Source: Cladopsammia gracilis
Lineage: Eukaryota; Cnidaria; Anthozoa; Scleractinia; Dendrophylliidae
Assembly: GCA_022457155.1 (NCBI GenBank)
Contig: JAJGOT010000597.1
Span: forward strand, 124,001-188,000
DNA length: 64,000 nucleotides
Direction of reading: 5' to 3'
Below, one piece after another: positions 11,357 through 19,945 of the stretch. Positions within the stretch are counted from its first letter, which is position 1, and each line of letters opens with the position of its first letter. The notes beneath the pieces were generated by a model. The model was not told the origin of the DNA. It did not search any database and worked only from the letters and a program-made list of their open reading frames with translations. The position numbers were made by a program, and so were the translations under genes.

Positions 11357-11480
11357 CAACAGGAGAGCCGTACGACTACGGACCGCCGAGGGAACAATTC
11401 ACCGAAACAACAAGGATCAAAATGCGCCAGTCACAGCTGTTGAAAACCAACCAATCACAGCAGAGCATCGTGCTTCATAA
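11052..11480 (+). pseudogene. Penelope-like/GIY-YIG retroelement 3' fragment within a foldback
   Basis: The frame at 11115-11480 carries an EHA..TGH...W, a FIDRDPHWYTRRVKEAIHI and a GIEIPEAW block. These are typical of the region that ends GIY-YIG-containing Penelope-like reverse transcriptases in invertebrates. The first and last ~95 bases (11052-11150 and 11382-11478) are inverted copies of each other, and the GTCGAAACGTCGCGATCC block lies just upstream. The catalytic RT domain is absent. Confidence 0.6.
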
Positions 11481-11652
11481 CAACTTCTCTGTACAGCATT
11501 GGGGGATCTGTTCTCATCAGTGCTCCACTTTTTCAAGACCAAAAGCCAGAATAGTCCTCAACTTCGACGACTAAGGAGAGCTTTTTTCACAAGATTTGGT
11601 GCCGTTTTTTCACCACAAGCAAGAAAGCGTCTGGTAACCATCTGTCTTCGCT

Positions 11653-12146
11653 TTGGTGAGTGCGTGCTTTTCAATTTTGTGGTTTTGGTTTTGGTCTCGC
11701 GAGTTTTCTCGCCCTCGCGTTAAGTGGAGATGGCCGCGCGTCCCGCACACCAGCCGTTCGCCCACACTAGAACTTACTGTCCGCTTGATAGCTAAGGAAA
11801 ACCTGGATCTTGACTCGCTCAGTATAGCACAGTCGTTACCGAACTTTAAGGAAGAAATCGTTGGGATTGTACCCCTCTACGGAGGAAAGTGCTTCGACAT
11901 CACCCTCCGATCTACAGAATCGGCCACGCGGTTGGCGGCATCGGGCTTTGACTGCGAAAGCCGCGTTATCCCTTTACGCCTTTTAGGGCAAAACGCACTA
12001 CACGTGTCATGCTTCGTTCCCGTTGAATTCCCCGATGAAAACCTGCTACAACTCGTGGAACAATACGGCGACCTCAAAGCGCGAGCAGTCCGCCGGCTTT
12101 GCTTCAAAGCCACGGGCTACAAGCACATCGAGAACGACATCCTTGT
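11653..12146 (+). pseudogene. Retroelement gag/ORF1-like protein, 5' part, split by the Polinton
   Basis: The frame runs open into the outer element; its native sequence stops at the target duplication CCTTGT. It encodes an alpha/beta segment with a GIVPLYGGKCFDITLRS-type strand and a VPVEFPDE.LL segment, as in RRM-like nucleic-acid-binding modules of gag or LINE ORF1 proteins. The same frame resumes at 48609, where a CxxC knuckle begins. The true start is unclear: an ATG at 11733 is in another frame, so a frameshift or an upstream start is possible. The frame is certainly interrupted by the element. Confidence 0.65.
12141..12146. repeat. Target-site duplication, outer element, left
   Basis: CCTTGT precedes the terminal AGTAGTGATATA. 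The identical six bases follow the right end at 48609-48614. Six base pairs is the usual duplication size for Polinton/Maverick insertions. Confidence 0.93.
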
Positions 12147-12429
12147 AGTAGTGATATATTTGAATGTTTAAAAGCACTTTTTTTGCGTTCTTTTTCCTTT
12201 ATTTTTGTATTTTAAAAATTAAAAAATTTTAAAAATTTTTCAACCCATAAATTTATATTATTTTCTTGCGTATCCCTGTCAATTTTTTTAGATTTTAAAG
12301 GGAAAATCAAGACCTGATTATTTCCGAGATCTTTTTGTATTATTAAAGAAATTTACGAGTAAATTTCAGTTTTTTTAAAAGGTAAATAAACATAAATTAT
12401 ACGGACAGATCTTGATTGTTGGTACATTT
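12147..12429 (+). repeat. Left TIR of outer element, distal part
   Basis: It matches the reverse complement of the right TIR end (48326-48608) nearly base for base, apart from a 5-bp gap near the tip and a few substitutions. It is cut at 12429/12430 by the inner element and continues at 29874. Its first ~130 bases recur inverted at 30157-30285, so each TIR is itself bordered by inverted copies of the tip. Confidence 0.92.
12425..12429. repeat. Target-site duplication, inner element, left
   Basis: CATTT precedes the inner tip AGTAGTATAAGG and is repeated at 29869-29873 after the opposite tip. Comparison with the uninterrupted site in the right TIR shows that exactly five bases are duplicated, one fewer than the usual six. 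Confidence 0.85.
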
Positions 12430-12643
12430 AGTAGTATAAGGTGAGGGGGCAGATGACCACTTAACAAAATAAGGCTCCATCGATAGTGGTGAATGCCTAT
12501 TTCCCCAATTAGTGATATCACCTACAGGCCTTCTTTCAGTCGGCCTGCAGGTTATATCACTAATTGGGGAAATAGGCATTCACCACTACCGATGGAGCCT
12601 TATTTTGTTAAGTGAGTCATCTGCCCCCTCACCTTATACTACT
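12430..12643. repeat. Palindromic tip of inner element, left
   Basis: The first 214 bp form a near-perfect foldback: AGTAGTATAAGGTGAGGGGG at the outside returns inverted at 12643. The two ~100-bp arms have a handful of mismatches and a central loop of about 11 nt (TTCTTTCAGTC). The same palindrome, base for base, lies at 29655-29868. Extruded as a cruciform, each end would present the terminal motif twice. Confidence 0.93.
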
Positions 12644-12796
12644 GGGGTCTTTTGTTTTACTCCACGAGGCTTATTTAAACCCTAGAACCAGCTTAAACCA
12701 CTAATAACCAGTTTTAACTGCCCGAAAGCGGTTTCAACCACCCAGCCCCTTTATTTGGTGCAACCCTCCATAATCGGTTTTAACACTAGAAAGCAC
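12644..12796 (+). repeat. Left TIR of inner element, proximal part
   Basis: This part continues the TIR inside the palindrome and matches the reverse complement of 29501-29654. The two ends are identical to 12773 and diverge after that. It is rich in TAAACC/GGTTTA-like blocks, which may be bound by replication or packaging factors. No gene is seen before 12877. Confidence 0.85.
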
Positions 12797-12876
12797 CTAA
12801 TAAACCGTTATTTGAACAACTGGGGGCTGCGTTATTACTAATTGGAGAAACACATCTCTTGGGTACCTAAGCGGCA

Positions 12877-13110
12877 ATGGGGAGAGGAAGAAATAGCGTT
12901 CGGACACAATCAAGTAAACGAATGGCCTTTAATTTCTCAAGACATGGAAGTGACAGTTTTTTGTGCTGTAGCAGCAGAAAAGGGAAATCGTATGAATGCA
13001 TTATAGTAATCGAAGGGCAACCATTTCCTCCAGACATTGTACCAACATATATTCTTGAAGCAGCACAAAGACTAACTCCACAACAACTTGCCACCCTCAT
13101 CACCAATTGA
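12877..13110 (+). CDS. Unrecognised small protein (77 aa)
   Basis: This is the first gene after the left TIR of the inner element. The N-terminus is basic (GRGR...KR) with a short CC pair, followed by a mixed beta/alpha C-terminal half that ends in a Leu/Thr-rich helix. I recognise no family. The stop lies 30 bases before the next ATG (13140), suggesting co-transcription with the nuclease gene. A fold as a small DNA-binding protein is possible but is only a guess. Confidence 0.5.
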   Translation: MGRGRNSVRTQSSKRMAFNFSRHGSDSFLCCSSRKGKSYECIIVIEGQPFPPDIVPTYILEAAQRLTPQQLATLITN

Positions 13111-13139
13111 AAAAAACGCTTTCACCTTGTATATTTGCG

Positions 13140-14233
13140 ATGCCTGTGCAAAATTTCTTGAACTTTCTTAAGTCCAGGAAAACTGGTCTGAAACAAAGGA
13201 GCCGCGCTTGGGTCAGCGCCAGAAAGAGCACTATCGGGGCTTCAGAAGTTGCCGCGCTGATAGGGGCTTCGCCCTTTGAAGACGAAAAGAGTCTTTTTTT
13301 CAAGAAAGCGCATGCACAAGACATGGTCAGCATGACGGCATGTACCTGGGGCAACATTTTCGAGCCAATCGCACGAAAATGTTTTGAACAAAAAACATGA
13401 CACAACCGTCTTTGCCCACAGTGTATCGCTTAATCTGGCAAAGGAGCACCCCCTTTATGGAAAGCTTACATGCAGCCCTGATGGCTACTTCGAAGACAAA
13501 GCTGGCAACATTACTCTCTTAGAGTTTAAATGCCCATTTAAACGAAAGATAGCCGTTAGAGCCATTCCGCGCTACTATGTGACACAACTTCAGACAGGTC
13601 TCGCTTTCAGCGGAAGCCAAGTAAAAAAGGGCCTTTTCGTTGACTCCTATTTCAGACTGTGCCCTTTGAAACAGATGACATCAAGCACGTTTCATAACGC
13701 GAGGCTAAACGGAGGTGTTGTTCATTCAACAAAGGCAAATAAAACACTTGCCTGGGGCATTGTTTACCTCTTCTCTAAGCAATTTTTGACAAAAAAAACA
13801 AACTGAGCTCGTTGATGTCGCTGAACTTGCGCAGCCACAGTTTGATAAAATAATGGCAAGCATCGAGGAGAAAGAGCTCTGATGTTCTTACGGTCCTGTT
13901 AGAAGAACTTTTAGCGAGGAAATTGAGCGAGAGGAGTTCTTTAGACGACAGAAATTCAAGAGCGAGCTAACCACTAGTGCCGAGGGTCCAAGAGCTGTTG
14001 CCTTCTTTACTTGGAAGCTACTTGATGAAACAGAACTTTCAATCACCCAGCACGAGGGATTCTTAGAAGGCATTCAAGAAAGGGCCGAAAATTTTCACAA
14101 GAAGTTAGCTGAACTTAAAAAAAAAATTCATTCACTTATCCATACAGAGGACAAAATAACTTCCGCGGGAGAAGTTGGCGAAAATGAAGGCGACGTCGAG
14201 GCCTTTCTTCAGGGGCAGTTTATGCAATTCTAG
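13140..14233 (+). pseudogene. YqaJ/lambda-exonuclease-type viral nuclease, broken
   Basis: The coding signal passes through three frames, 13140-13400, 13384-13804 and 13805-14233, with a further in-frame TGA at 13880-13882. Visible family features are an N-terminal SR..W...R...IGASE.A.LIG block, a W.G..FEPIA segment, then SPDGY (the aspartate) and LEFKCP (the ExK pair), followed by a Gln-rich helix. These are the PD-(D/E)xK core of YqaJ-like recombination nucleases, which resect DNA ends in many large DNA viruses. The C-terminal third is helical and acidic. Both frameshifts sit in or beside A runs of 6-8, so sequencing error is an alternative to decay. The ATG at 13140 follows a TATATTTGCG motif. 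Confidence 0.65.
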
Positions 14234-14957
14234 CTGAACGCATGGCCGCTTGCCAGCGCCGCTCATACTTTCGACATGTAGATGCCCTAGGAAGCTGTAT
14301 GTAAGATAAAATCTCCCATTTTCTTGGCCCTTCTTGCATGATCAGGGTTAAGATTTTATAAATTTTAAAATTTATAGAAACATTCCCTGGTAGATGTGGT
14401 TTTATATTTGAGTGAGCATATTTTGTTTGTTCAAGCTCGTCCTTAGTCAATCTTATAGAGGATTTTCCGAATAACTGGCCAAGTCTATAGTTAAAGTTAT
14501 AGTCTATTTTTGCCTTGCTTTTAACTGTTATATTTTCATTTTTGTAAAGGGCTGCCTTATCAAAGGCGGCGCCATCAATTATTTCAACTCGGTTGCATAG
14601 TTCACAGATAAGTTCCGCTGAAGCAACCAGGAGTGAAAAAGACACGCCACATCTTTGGCATGATTTTATTTTTTCGTTTGTTATGCTTTGAATTGAAACA
14701 AACTTATTTTTATGGTACTGCTTTATTAAGCCTTGTTTTGCTGACGAAGAAAGATATGAAAAGATAATTTGTAACTCTTCTTTAAGTTTTGAGCGGTATA
14801 ACTCGTCTATATAGTCATTTTCATAGAGGCCCCGCAGCCAGATGTGTTTGTGTTCAACATCTAAGGCATCTAATTGTGTCTTATATTTATTCCTTTTATC
14901 CATTTGTCTGACAATAGATAGCTGTTTATTGAAACTGTTTGCTTCAAGGCTTTCCAT
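14220..14957 (-). CDS. VLTF3-like late transcription factor (zinc ribbon)
   Basis: A protein of about 245 residues with an N-terminal helical part, a C-x2-C ... C-x2-C zinc ribbon in the middle (SCQRCGVSFS...CELCNR) and a C-terminal helical region rich in Ile, Tyr and Leu. This order fits the poxvirus VLTF3/A2L family found in many Polintons and giant viruses, where it drives late viral promoters. Similarity to the outer VLTF3-like gene (42506-43042) is only in architecture. I chose the ATG at 14957 because a TATTATAAC motif lies immediately before it. The gene overlaps the end of the nuclease pseudogene tail to tail by 14 bases. Confidence 0.55.
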   Translation of the reverse strand: MESLEANSFNKQLSIVRQMDKRNKYKTQLDALDVEHKHIWLRGLYENDYIDELYRSKLKEELQIIFSYLSSSAKQGLIKQYHKNKFVSIQSITNEKIKSCQRCGVSFSLLVASAELICELCNRVEIIDGAAFDKAALYKNENITVKSKAKIDYNFNYRLGQLFGKSSIRLTKDELEQTKYAHSNIKPHLPGNVSINFKIYKILTLIMQEGPRKWEILSYIQLPRASTCRKYERRWQAAMRSARIA

Positions 14958-14980
14958 GTTATAATACAAATAATAAATGT

Positions 14981-15214
14981 TCAATACGAACTCAATTTTG
15001 CACTACAAAGATTACAAACTTCGGTGCACCCACCCGGTTCTTCTTTCGCGCACCGCGTTTTACAATCCTGGCAAAGGAGGCTGTGGCGCAGGGCCATATA
15101 TTTCTGGTAAAGCTCGTAGTGGTTTATTTTCAGTGTAACATACTTCTGTTCAAGATTGGCATAGCGTTTGTTTGCAGCTTGAAGCAATGTGATTAATTCC
15201 TTTAGCAAAGGCAT
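14981..15214 (-). CDS. Small Cys-rich protein (77 aa), unrecognised
   Basis: An N-terminal coiled-coil-like helix is followed by a compact Cys cluster (C-x2-C, C, C, C-x2-C within 30 residues) that could bind one or two zinc ions. The start is preceded by a TATATATAGGAGCA element at the usual distance for this element. It stands just upstream of the VLTF3-like gene on the same strand, so a regulatory role is conceivable, but no family is recognised. Confidence 0.5.
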   Translation of the reverse strand: MPLLKELITLLQAANKRYANLEQKYVTLKINHYELYQKYMALRHSLLCQDCKTRCAKEEPGGCTEVCNLCSAKLSSY

Positions 15215-15266
15215 TGCTCCTATATATATTGTTTTCCTTTCGAGATTTGTAGATTAAACCCAGAGT

Positions 15267-15941
15267 TTATTCTTTCAAATCTGACTTGGACACAGCGGCA
15301 AGACGATTTAATTTTTTTTGGAACTCAACTTTGACTTCTTTGCGGAGTTCTTCTCTGATTTTGTCAAGATCTGGCGCTTGAGGTTGTCCACCCTGTGTGG
15401 GCTTTGTTTCACCAGAGCGTATCACGTCTTTCAGTTTGTTGTATTTTTCAACCTCTTTTATGATAATCGTAAACTCCATATCGTCGATGTTCTTGTCAGT
15501 TAAAGCCTTTGAGATCATCTCATAGACAGAGTTCCGTTTGGCAACAGCGAGCGTATAGATTTTCTCGTGTTTTGCGATTTTTCGTTCAAATTTCTTGCTT
15601 AACACTGTGAGGGCTGCAGAGGAGGCCCCCGTAATCGCTGCCACACCAGCAAGGGCAGGACTGGCAACAATTCCGACTCCAGATAAAGCAGTCGCGAAAG
15701 TGGCCGAAGACATGCCTGTAGCCACCAAACCAAGGCCCACAGCCGCTGCGTGAAGAATCGAGTGGGCCCGTTTGTATTTCTTTGCGACCTGGCGGTAGTG
15801 GTCGGCTTCTTTTTCAAGCTCTTTCTGTAAGTCTGTTATTTTCTTGAGCCGGAAGTCTTCGCCATTTGCTGGTAAGCTTGGGTAAAGCGATTGAGTCTCA
15901 CTGTAATCCGGTGCCGATGGCAACACATTAGCTGAGCTCAT
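15267..15941 (-). CDS. Virion/membrane-type protein with Ala-Gly-rich hydrophobic centre (224 aa)
   Basis: The N-terminus is proline- and serine-rich, then comes a charged coiled coil (about residues 30-62). A long Ala/Gly/Val-rich hydrophobic stretch follows (about 63-112), then a second charged helical region and a PQAP linker. A shorter protein of similar plan lies at 30688-31020 in the outer element. The layout suits a membrane-interacting structural protein. The ATG follows a TATACACAACC motif. Exact role unknown. Confidence 0.55.
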   Translation of the reverse strand: MSSANVLPSAPDYSETQSLYPSLPANGEDFRLKKITDLQKELEKEADHYRQVAKKYKRAHSILHAAAVGLGLVATGMSSATFATALSGVGIVASPALAGVAAITGASSAALTVLSKKFERKIAKHEKIYTLAVAKRNSVYEMISKALTDKNIDDMEFTIIIKEVEKYNKLKDVIRSGETKPTQGGQPQAPDLDKIREELRKEVKVEFQKKLNRLAAVSKSDLKE

Positions 15942-15956
15942 GGTTGTGTATACATA

Positions 15957-16631
15957 TTAATTTATTTCAACTTCAAATTCAAGAGTCGCGTGATTGAAAT
16001 CAAAAAGTTCGTTGTTCGCATCTCTCACAGACAGAGTTATGCTGTTTACATAATCGCCAGAAGAGACGTCACGCAAGATGTTCTGCTGTGTTGATTCATA
16101 GAAAACTTTCTCATATGGCTTTCCACGAAGATCAAATTTAGCCAAGACTGTCGAAGGCTTGCCATTGAACAGGTTCTGTTCTTTATCAACCAGATCGCAG
16201 TGGATAAAGTAAGTGCTTGGTGAGTCGAATTTTTTACTGGTTATATGTGGAGGCGTTTGTAGACCCTTGCCAAATAATAATCTGATATTATTGGAAAGAC
16301 CTATTGCATATTCACCTCCTGGGTTCAAAATCGCCATAGCACCAAGAGGAGAATACGATTCCGCTTTAAGGTCTATAACCCGTTCTTTGTATTTGTCAAC
16401 TATCGTTTTTGCTAAACTACTAGGAGTGTAAAAACTAGGCTCAATGTTGATTATAGTTGGTTGGGCCTTCGAGCCTGATACTTTGACAGATATTTCTCCT
16501 CTTTGTTTCAAATTATGCCACGAATTGCAAATCGAACAAGAAACGAGCCTGATATAGCTAGGTTTCTGAAGCGGGTTATCGAAGTAGATGGTGTGAGGGT
16601 TCGAAGGCGCGACGATTGTTAACACAACCAT
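15957..16631 (-). CDS. Penton-like (minor capsid) protein
   Basis: A beta-rich protein of about 224 residues. An early LVSCSICNSWHNL stretch resembles the conserved strand of the single-jelly-roll penton proteins of Polintons, and a matching ASWHNI block occurs in the outer penton at 36912-37673. The start at 16631 is preferred over the upstream in-frame ATG at 16658, because TATATACACA lies immediately before it and matches the element's promoter motif. It diverges from the 466-aa gene across a 29-bp shared promoter. Confidence 0.55.
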   Translation of the reverse strand: MVVLTIVAPSNPHTIYFDNPLQKPSYIRLVSCSICNSWHNLKQRGEISVKVSGSKAQPTIINIEPSFYTPSSLAKTIVDKYKERVIDLKAESYSPLGAMAILNPGGEYAIGLSNNIRLLFGKGLQTPPHITSKKFDSPSTYFIHCDLVDKEQNLFNGKPSTVLAKFDLRGKPYEKVFYESTQQNILRDVSSGDYVNSITLSVRDANNELFDFNHATLEFEVEIN

Positions 16632-16660
16632 TGTGTATATAAATATATTTATATACAATC
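16632..16660. promoter_or_regulatory. Divergent promoter, symmetrical TATA motif
   Basis: The 29 bases between two divergent start codons form an imperfect palindrome. ATTGTGTATATAAATA on one side mirrors TATTTATATACAAT on the other, placing a TATATACA-like element next to each ATG. It is the clearest example of the inner element's start-proximal promoter. Confidence 0.7.
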
Positions 16661-18061
16661 ATGTTTGGCAGGCGCCCTGGCGGATTTAATCCTGGTTCAA
16701 ACCTTGGTCTAGATATTGGCGGGCACGATTACGGGCCCTCACCCCCGTTCTTTCCTCGCCCCCAAAACCCCCTCTATCCAGAACAAAGGTATATCAGTAA
16801 AAAAAAACCCACAGTAAACCCGCAACTGGCTTGGCTGAGTTCTCCGGAGGCCACAAAACTTGCTACAGCCGCCAAAGCGAAGGCAATCTCAGACTTCAAA
16901 AGGCGTTTCCCACACGCTGATATGTCAAGATTTACAACAGAAGTTTCTTTCGACGACAACCACAAAGCCACAGGAGAAGTGCTTTTCATAAAGGGCCCAG
17001 GCTCCTGGGCTATGCCCTCAGACATACCCCGCAAGGATTGGTCTCAAGCCATGAAAGAGGCTCTGGGTGTGCAGCAAGACGGCGGTTTTCCTGTCCCTTT
17101 GTCCATTAACAACAGCCCTACAAAAGCGATCCCGGCAGTCGCGTTCTCTGAAAATGTGGCAAGCATCGGCGATATCTTAAACAAAGAGCAAAAGATCTAT
17201 GTGACGCCAACAGAATCTTTTACAACAAAATTCAGGCAGCTTTTCACTCAGGCTCAAATCAAACACACAACAGGAAAAGAGTCAAGAAGGTGGCTTTCTA
17301 AGCCAAACATGAGTTACTGGCCACAGCAGCTGAACTTCGCCTTATGGTGTGCAACAACGGGCTCCGGGGTCTCCCGCGAGATATTATTATCCTCCAGCTA
17401 TCTAAACCTTGCCCCGCAGCTCCGATCTTTTTATCTCTTCCACGTTTATTTCACAACAAGGCGCATATTGTTTGAAATGGGGGGGATCCAGAGCAGCAGT
17501 GCTTTGCCAGGCGACCCCACATTTAGCCAAACAAATTACAACTATGACCTTGCCTCATATCACAGGATCTGTAACGAGTTCGGTGTTGACCCAAGCAGTG
17601 ATTTCCGCTTCAACCACGGCGCGAATCATGGCCTCGGCAATGTGTTTATCTATGTTTCACGAGGCGGCATGATATCCACCGGAATGGGCTATCCAGGTAA
17701 TCATGCGAAATTCAGTGACGAAGGTGGAAGTGCCAGTGATGGAAACCTTGTGCAGTTCATTCGCAACGACAGTGGCGCGGACAGACAGTTCGAACACTTC
17801 GTGCCAAACACATCGCAAGGCCTCACACAAGCAGGTCTCTCGCGGATGAACCAGTCAATAGAGGCCTTCGTCTACTGTATCCTAGGCGCGCAAGTCAACG
17901 TCCGTAGCAGTATTCTGGGCGCCGGTGGGCGGGCAAAGGAGGCGCAAACTGATTTTCTTGTCCTCATGGAAGACGCGATCAGAACGCCAGACATTTCAAA
18001 GAGCGTTCAAAGATATCAGCTAGCCATTGACGGAGCTAAGTGCGCCTTGACTTTGCTGTAG
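16661..18061 (+). CDS. Large conserved-looking protein of unknown function (466 aa)
   Basis: Residues 1-45 are Gly/Pro-rich and probably disordered. The rest is a mixed alpha/beta protein with a central aromatic block (W...P..S YWPQQLNFALWC) and a segment of FHVYFTTRRILFEM type. No nuclease, protease or ATPase motif is visible. I associate similar proteins with cnidarian Polintons, where they are uncharacterised. Its size, and its place among capsid genes, point to a structural or packaging role (inference). It is intact and starts directly after the divergent TATA promoter. Confidence 0.55.
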   Translation: MFGRRPGGFNPGSNLGLDIGGHDYGPSPPFFPRPQNPLYPEQRYISKKKPTVNPQLAWLSSPEATKLATAAKAKAISDFKRRFPHADMSRFTTEVSFDDNHKATGEVLFIKGPGSWAMPSDIPRKDWSQAMKEALGVQQDGGFPVPLSINNSPTKAIPAVAFSENVASIGDILNKEQKIYVTPTESFTTKFRQLFTQAQIKHTTGKESRRWLSKPNMSYWPQQLNFALWCATTGSGVSREILLSSSYLNLAPQLRSFYLFHVYFTTRRILFEMGGIQSSSALPGDPTFSQTNYNYDLASYHRICNEFGVDPSSDFRFNHGANHGLGNVFIYVSRGGMISTGMGYPGNHAKFSDEGGSASDGNLVQFIRNDSGADRQFEHFVPNTSQGLTQAGLSRMNQSIEAFVYCILGAQVNVRSSILGAGGRAKEAQTDFLVLMEDAIRTPDISKSVQRYQLAIDGAKCALTLL

Positions 18062-18078
18062 CCCCAGGATGTTGGCTA

Positions 18079-18450
18079 ATGCCCTCGCGCATGGTGATCA
18101 ACACAGAAAGTGTGGTGGGGTACAATAACAAGCTGAAGCAGGCAACGCAAGGGATGCAGCTGGGTGTGAACAACAATGTCAACCTGGAGACAAAAAAGGC
18201 CTCCCTGCGCCCCATGGACGGTGGCCCAACAAAGATTAATCCGCCAAACAGCCACCCAGCGAACCCAATTCACAAACAGGCGGCACAGGCACAGGGCACC
18301 GCGCCCAAGCCAGCCCCCACGCCAGCACCAGAGACAACACCACAACCAACGCAAGAGACAACACCAAAGATCGAGCCGCATCACGTAAACAAGGCACTAA
18401 TTGCTGGGGGCGCTCTTGTTTTAGCGGGCTTGTTTATCTGGATGCGTTAA
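18079..18450 (+). CDS. Pro/Thr-rich protein with C-terminal membrane anchor (123 aa)
   Basis: The N-terminal third is polar. The centre is a Pro-Ala-Thr-Gln-rich linker, and the last 20 residues form one hydrophobic helix ending WMR, typical of a tail anchor. The first ATG (18079) lies 18 bases after the preceding stop with no TATA motif in between, so it may be read from the upstream mRNA. Its stop overlaps the end of the opposing coiled-coil gene by four bases. Family unknown. Confidence 0.5.
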   Translation: MPSRMVINTESVVGYNNKLKQATQGMQLGVNNNVNLETKKASLRPMDGGPTKINPPNSHPANPIHKQAAQAQGTAPKPAPTPAPETTPQPTQETTPKIEPHHVNKALIAGGALVLAGLFIWMR

Positions 18451-19916
18451 CGCTTGCGCTTGATTGTCTTTTCAACCAAGAAAGCCACAACGGCAAGGAT
18501 CAGAAGCCAGGCATGCTCGCCAAGAAAGGATAAGACCTGGCCGGCCGTTTTGAAGATAAAGCTCACGATCGAGCCGATCATGCCTGGCAGGGCGTTGGCT
18601 GCTTTTTTGCCAAGTTCTTTAAGCCCATTTCCAATAGCCTTGGTAGCCTTTGCCAGACCATTCAAGGTGGTGAGTACCACAGCGCTGATGACAATACCGG
18701 CAGCCAGAACAACTGCTTGAAGGGTCCAGCCATATTTCTTGAAGATATTTTTGACCCTCTCTCTCAAAGACATGCCCCTTTCACGCACCTCAATTTCTGT
18801 GTTGACCCTTGCTAACTCTTCTTCACGTTCAGCAACCCGGGCTTCCGCGGCTTCTCTTTCAGAGGGAGAAGTGTTCTCATCCTCTATGACGCGCTTGTCT
18901 TCAGCGTTCTGCCGTTCAAGCTCTTCTTTGTTCTGTTTCAGTTCGTCCAGCGATTTCACAGCGTCCTGTTTTCCTCTAAGCTCCTCTCGGCGTCTTTCTA
19001 ATCCCCTACTGTCAAGATTTAGTTTGTCGATTTGTTTTTTTAGTTCGTCTGCTTGTTGAGCAGCTTTTTGCTTCTTGTCTAGTTCTTTTCGTTTAGCTTG
19101 AATCTCAGCTTCCTGAACTCTCTTTTCATTTTTTAGTCTTTGTATTGTCTCCGTATCCAGTGGACCATGTGCATCTTCCTTCTCTTGAATCTGGTCATCA
19201 ATATCTTTGATTATATTTTTGCGGGCATCTATATCGCGGCGAAGTTTTTGTGCATCCACAGCCATTTGGTCCACTTGTTGTAATTTATTTTGTTTTGCTT
19301 CCTGTTCTTTTTGAATTGCTTCAAATGCAGCATTTGTCTCATTGAGCTCTTCAGTCACAGACTTTCCGAGAGCAGCTTTGATCTCTTTGGGAAGCGAAGC
19401 GTTGAGAGTCTTTTCGGAAGCCCCACGGCTTCTTGTGTAAAGAGGATACCATTTGTCTCTGTTATGATATTTTACCTCGATGATGGCCCCACCTGATTTT
19501 GGTTTCGCCTCGTACCGAAAATTAAGTCGATTTCTGTCTGCGCTGGTAAACTCGGTCTTAACCTCTTCAAAGGCCATATCATCCATTGTTAACAAGTGCC
19601 GGCCTTGAGTATCCCCTGTAATGAAAGAGGTTTCATCAGTGCGGGAGCCTTGTTGTTCTGGGGGCAACCGTGTTCTTGGGATCATAGGCACTTGTTCACC
19701 AGATGGTGTGGAAGCAGCCCCTAGTTTAAAGGGGTTCGTGGTGTCGGGGGAAAGGCCTTTCAAGGCGTCGAGCCATTCTTGTTGTTCTTCTTTTGACATT
19801 TGATTCCACATGGTGTTAAAGCTCTCAGCATCAGCATCATCGTCATCTCCTGTGTCTGTGATGAGAGGGGTTCTGTCAGTTTCCTCGCCAGGTATATCAT
19901 AACCTACTTCTGCCAT
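18447..19916 (-). CDS. Coiled-coil protein with C-terminal membrane helices (489 aa)
   Basis: An acidic N-terminus (DDDDAD) is followed by a folded part up to about residue 190, then a long charged coiled coil (about 190-380, rich in E, K, Q and R). The C-terminal ~100 residues carry two strongly hydrophobic helices and end KTIKRKR. This could be a fibre- or membrane-associated virion protein (inference); no family is recognised. It diverges from the major capsid gene over a 29-bp TATA-rich spacer, so the two are likely co-regulated late genes. Confidence 0.55.
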   Translation of the reverse strand: MAEVGYDIPGEETDRTPLITDTGDDDDADAESFNTMWNQMSKEEQQEWLDALKGLSPDTTNPFKLGAASTPSGEQVPMIPRTRLPPEQQGSRTDETSFITGDTQGRHLLTMDDMAFEEVKTEFTSADRNRLNFRYEAKPKSGGAIIEVKYHNRDKWYPLYTRSRGASEKTLNASLPKEIKAALGKSVTEELNETNAAFEAIQKEQEAKQNKLQQVDQMAVDAQKLRRDIDARKNIIKDIDDQIQEKEDAHGPLDTETIQRLKNEKRVQEAEIQAKRKELDKKQKAAQQADELKKQIDKLNLDSRGLERRREELRGKQDAVKSLDELKQNKEELERQNAEDKRVIEDENTSPSEREAAEARVAEREEELARVNTEIEVRERGMSLRERVKNIFKKYGWTLQAVVLAAGIVISAVVLTTLNGLAKATKAIGNGLKELGKKAANALPGMIGSIVSFIFKTAGQVLSFLGEHAWLLILAVVAFLVEKTIKRKR

Positions 19917-19945
19917 GATGATATATAAATATAAAATTTATATAT
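19917..19945. promoter_or_regulatory. Divergent promoter of coiled-coil and capsid genes
   Basis: A 29-bp spacer with ATATATAAATA facing one start codon and ATTTATATAT facing the other. It has the same length and mirrored layout as 16632-16660. Confidence 0.65.

Noticed and set aside
18739..19059. 106-codon plus-strand Ser/Leu-rich frame
   Set aside because: Antisense shadow of the coiled-coil gene; Ser/Leu richness mirrors Glu/Lys/Arg codons on the other strand.
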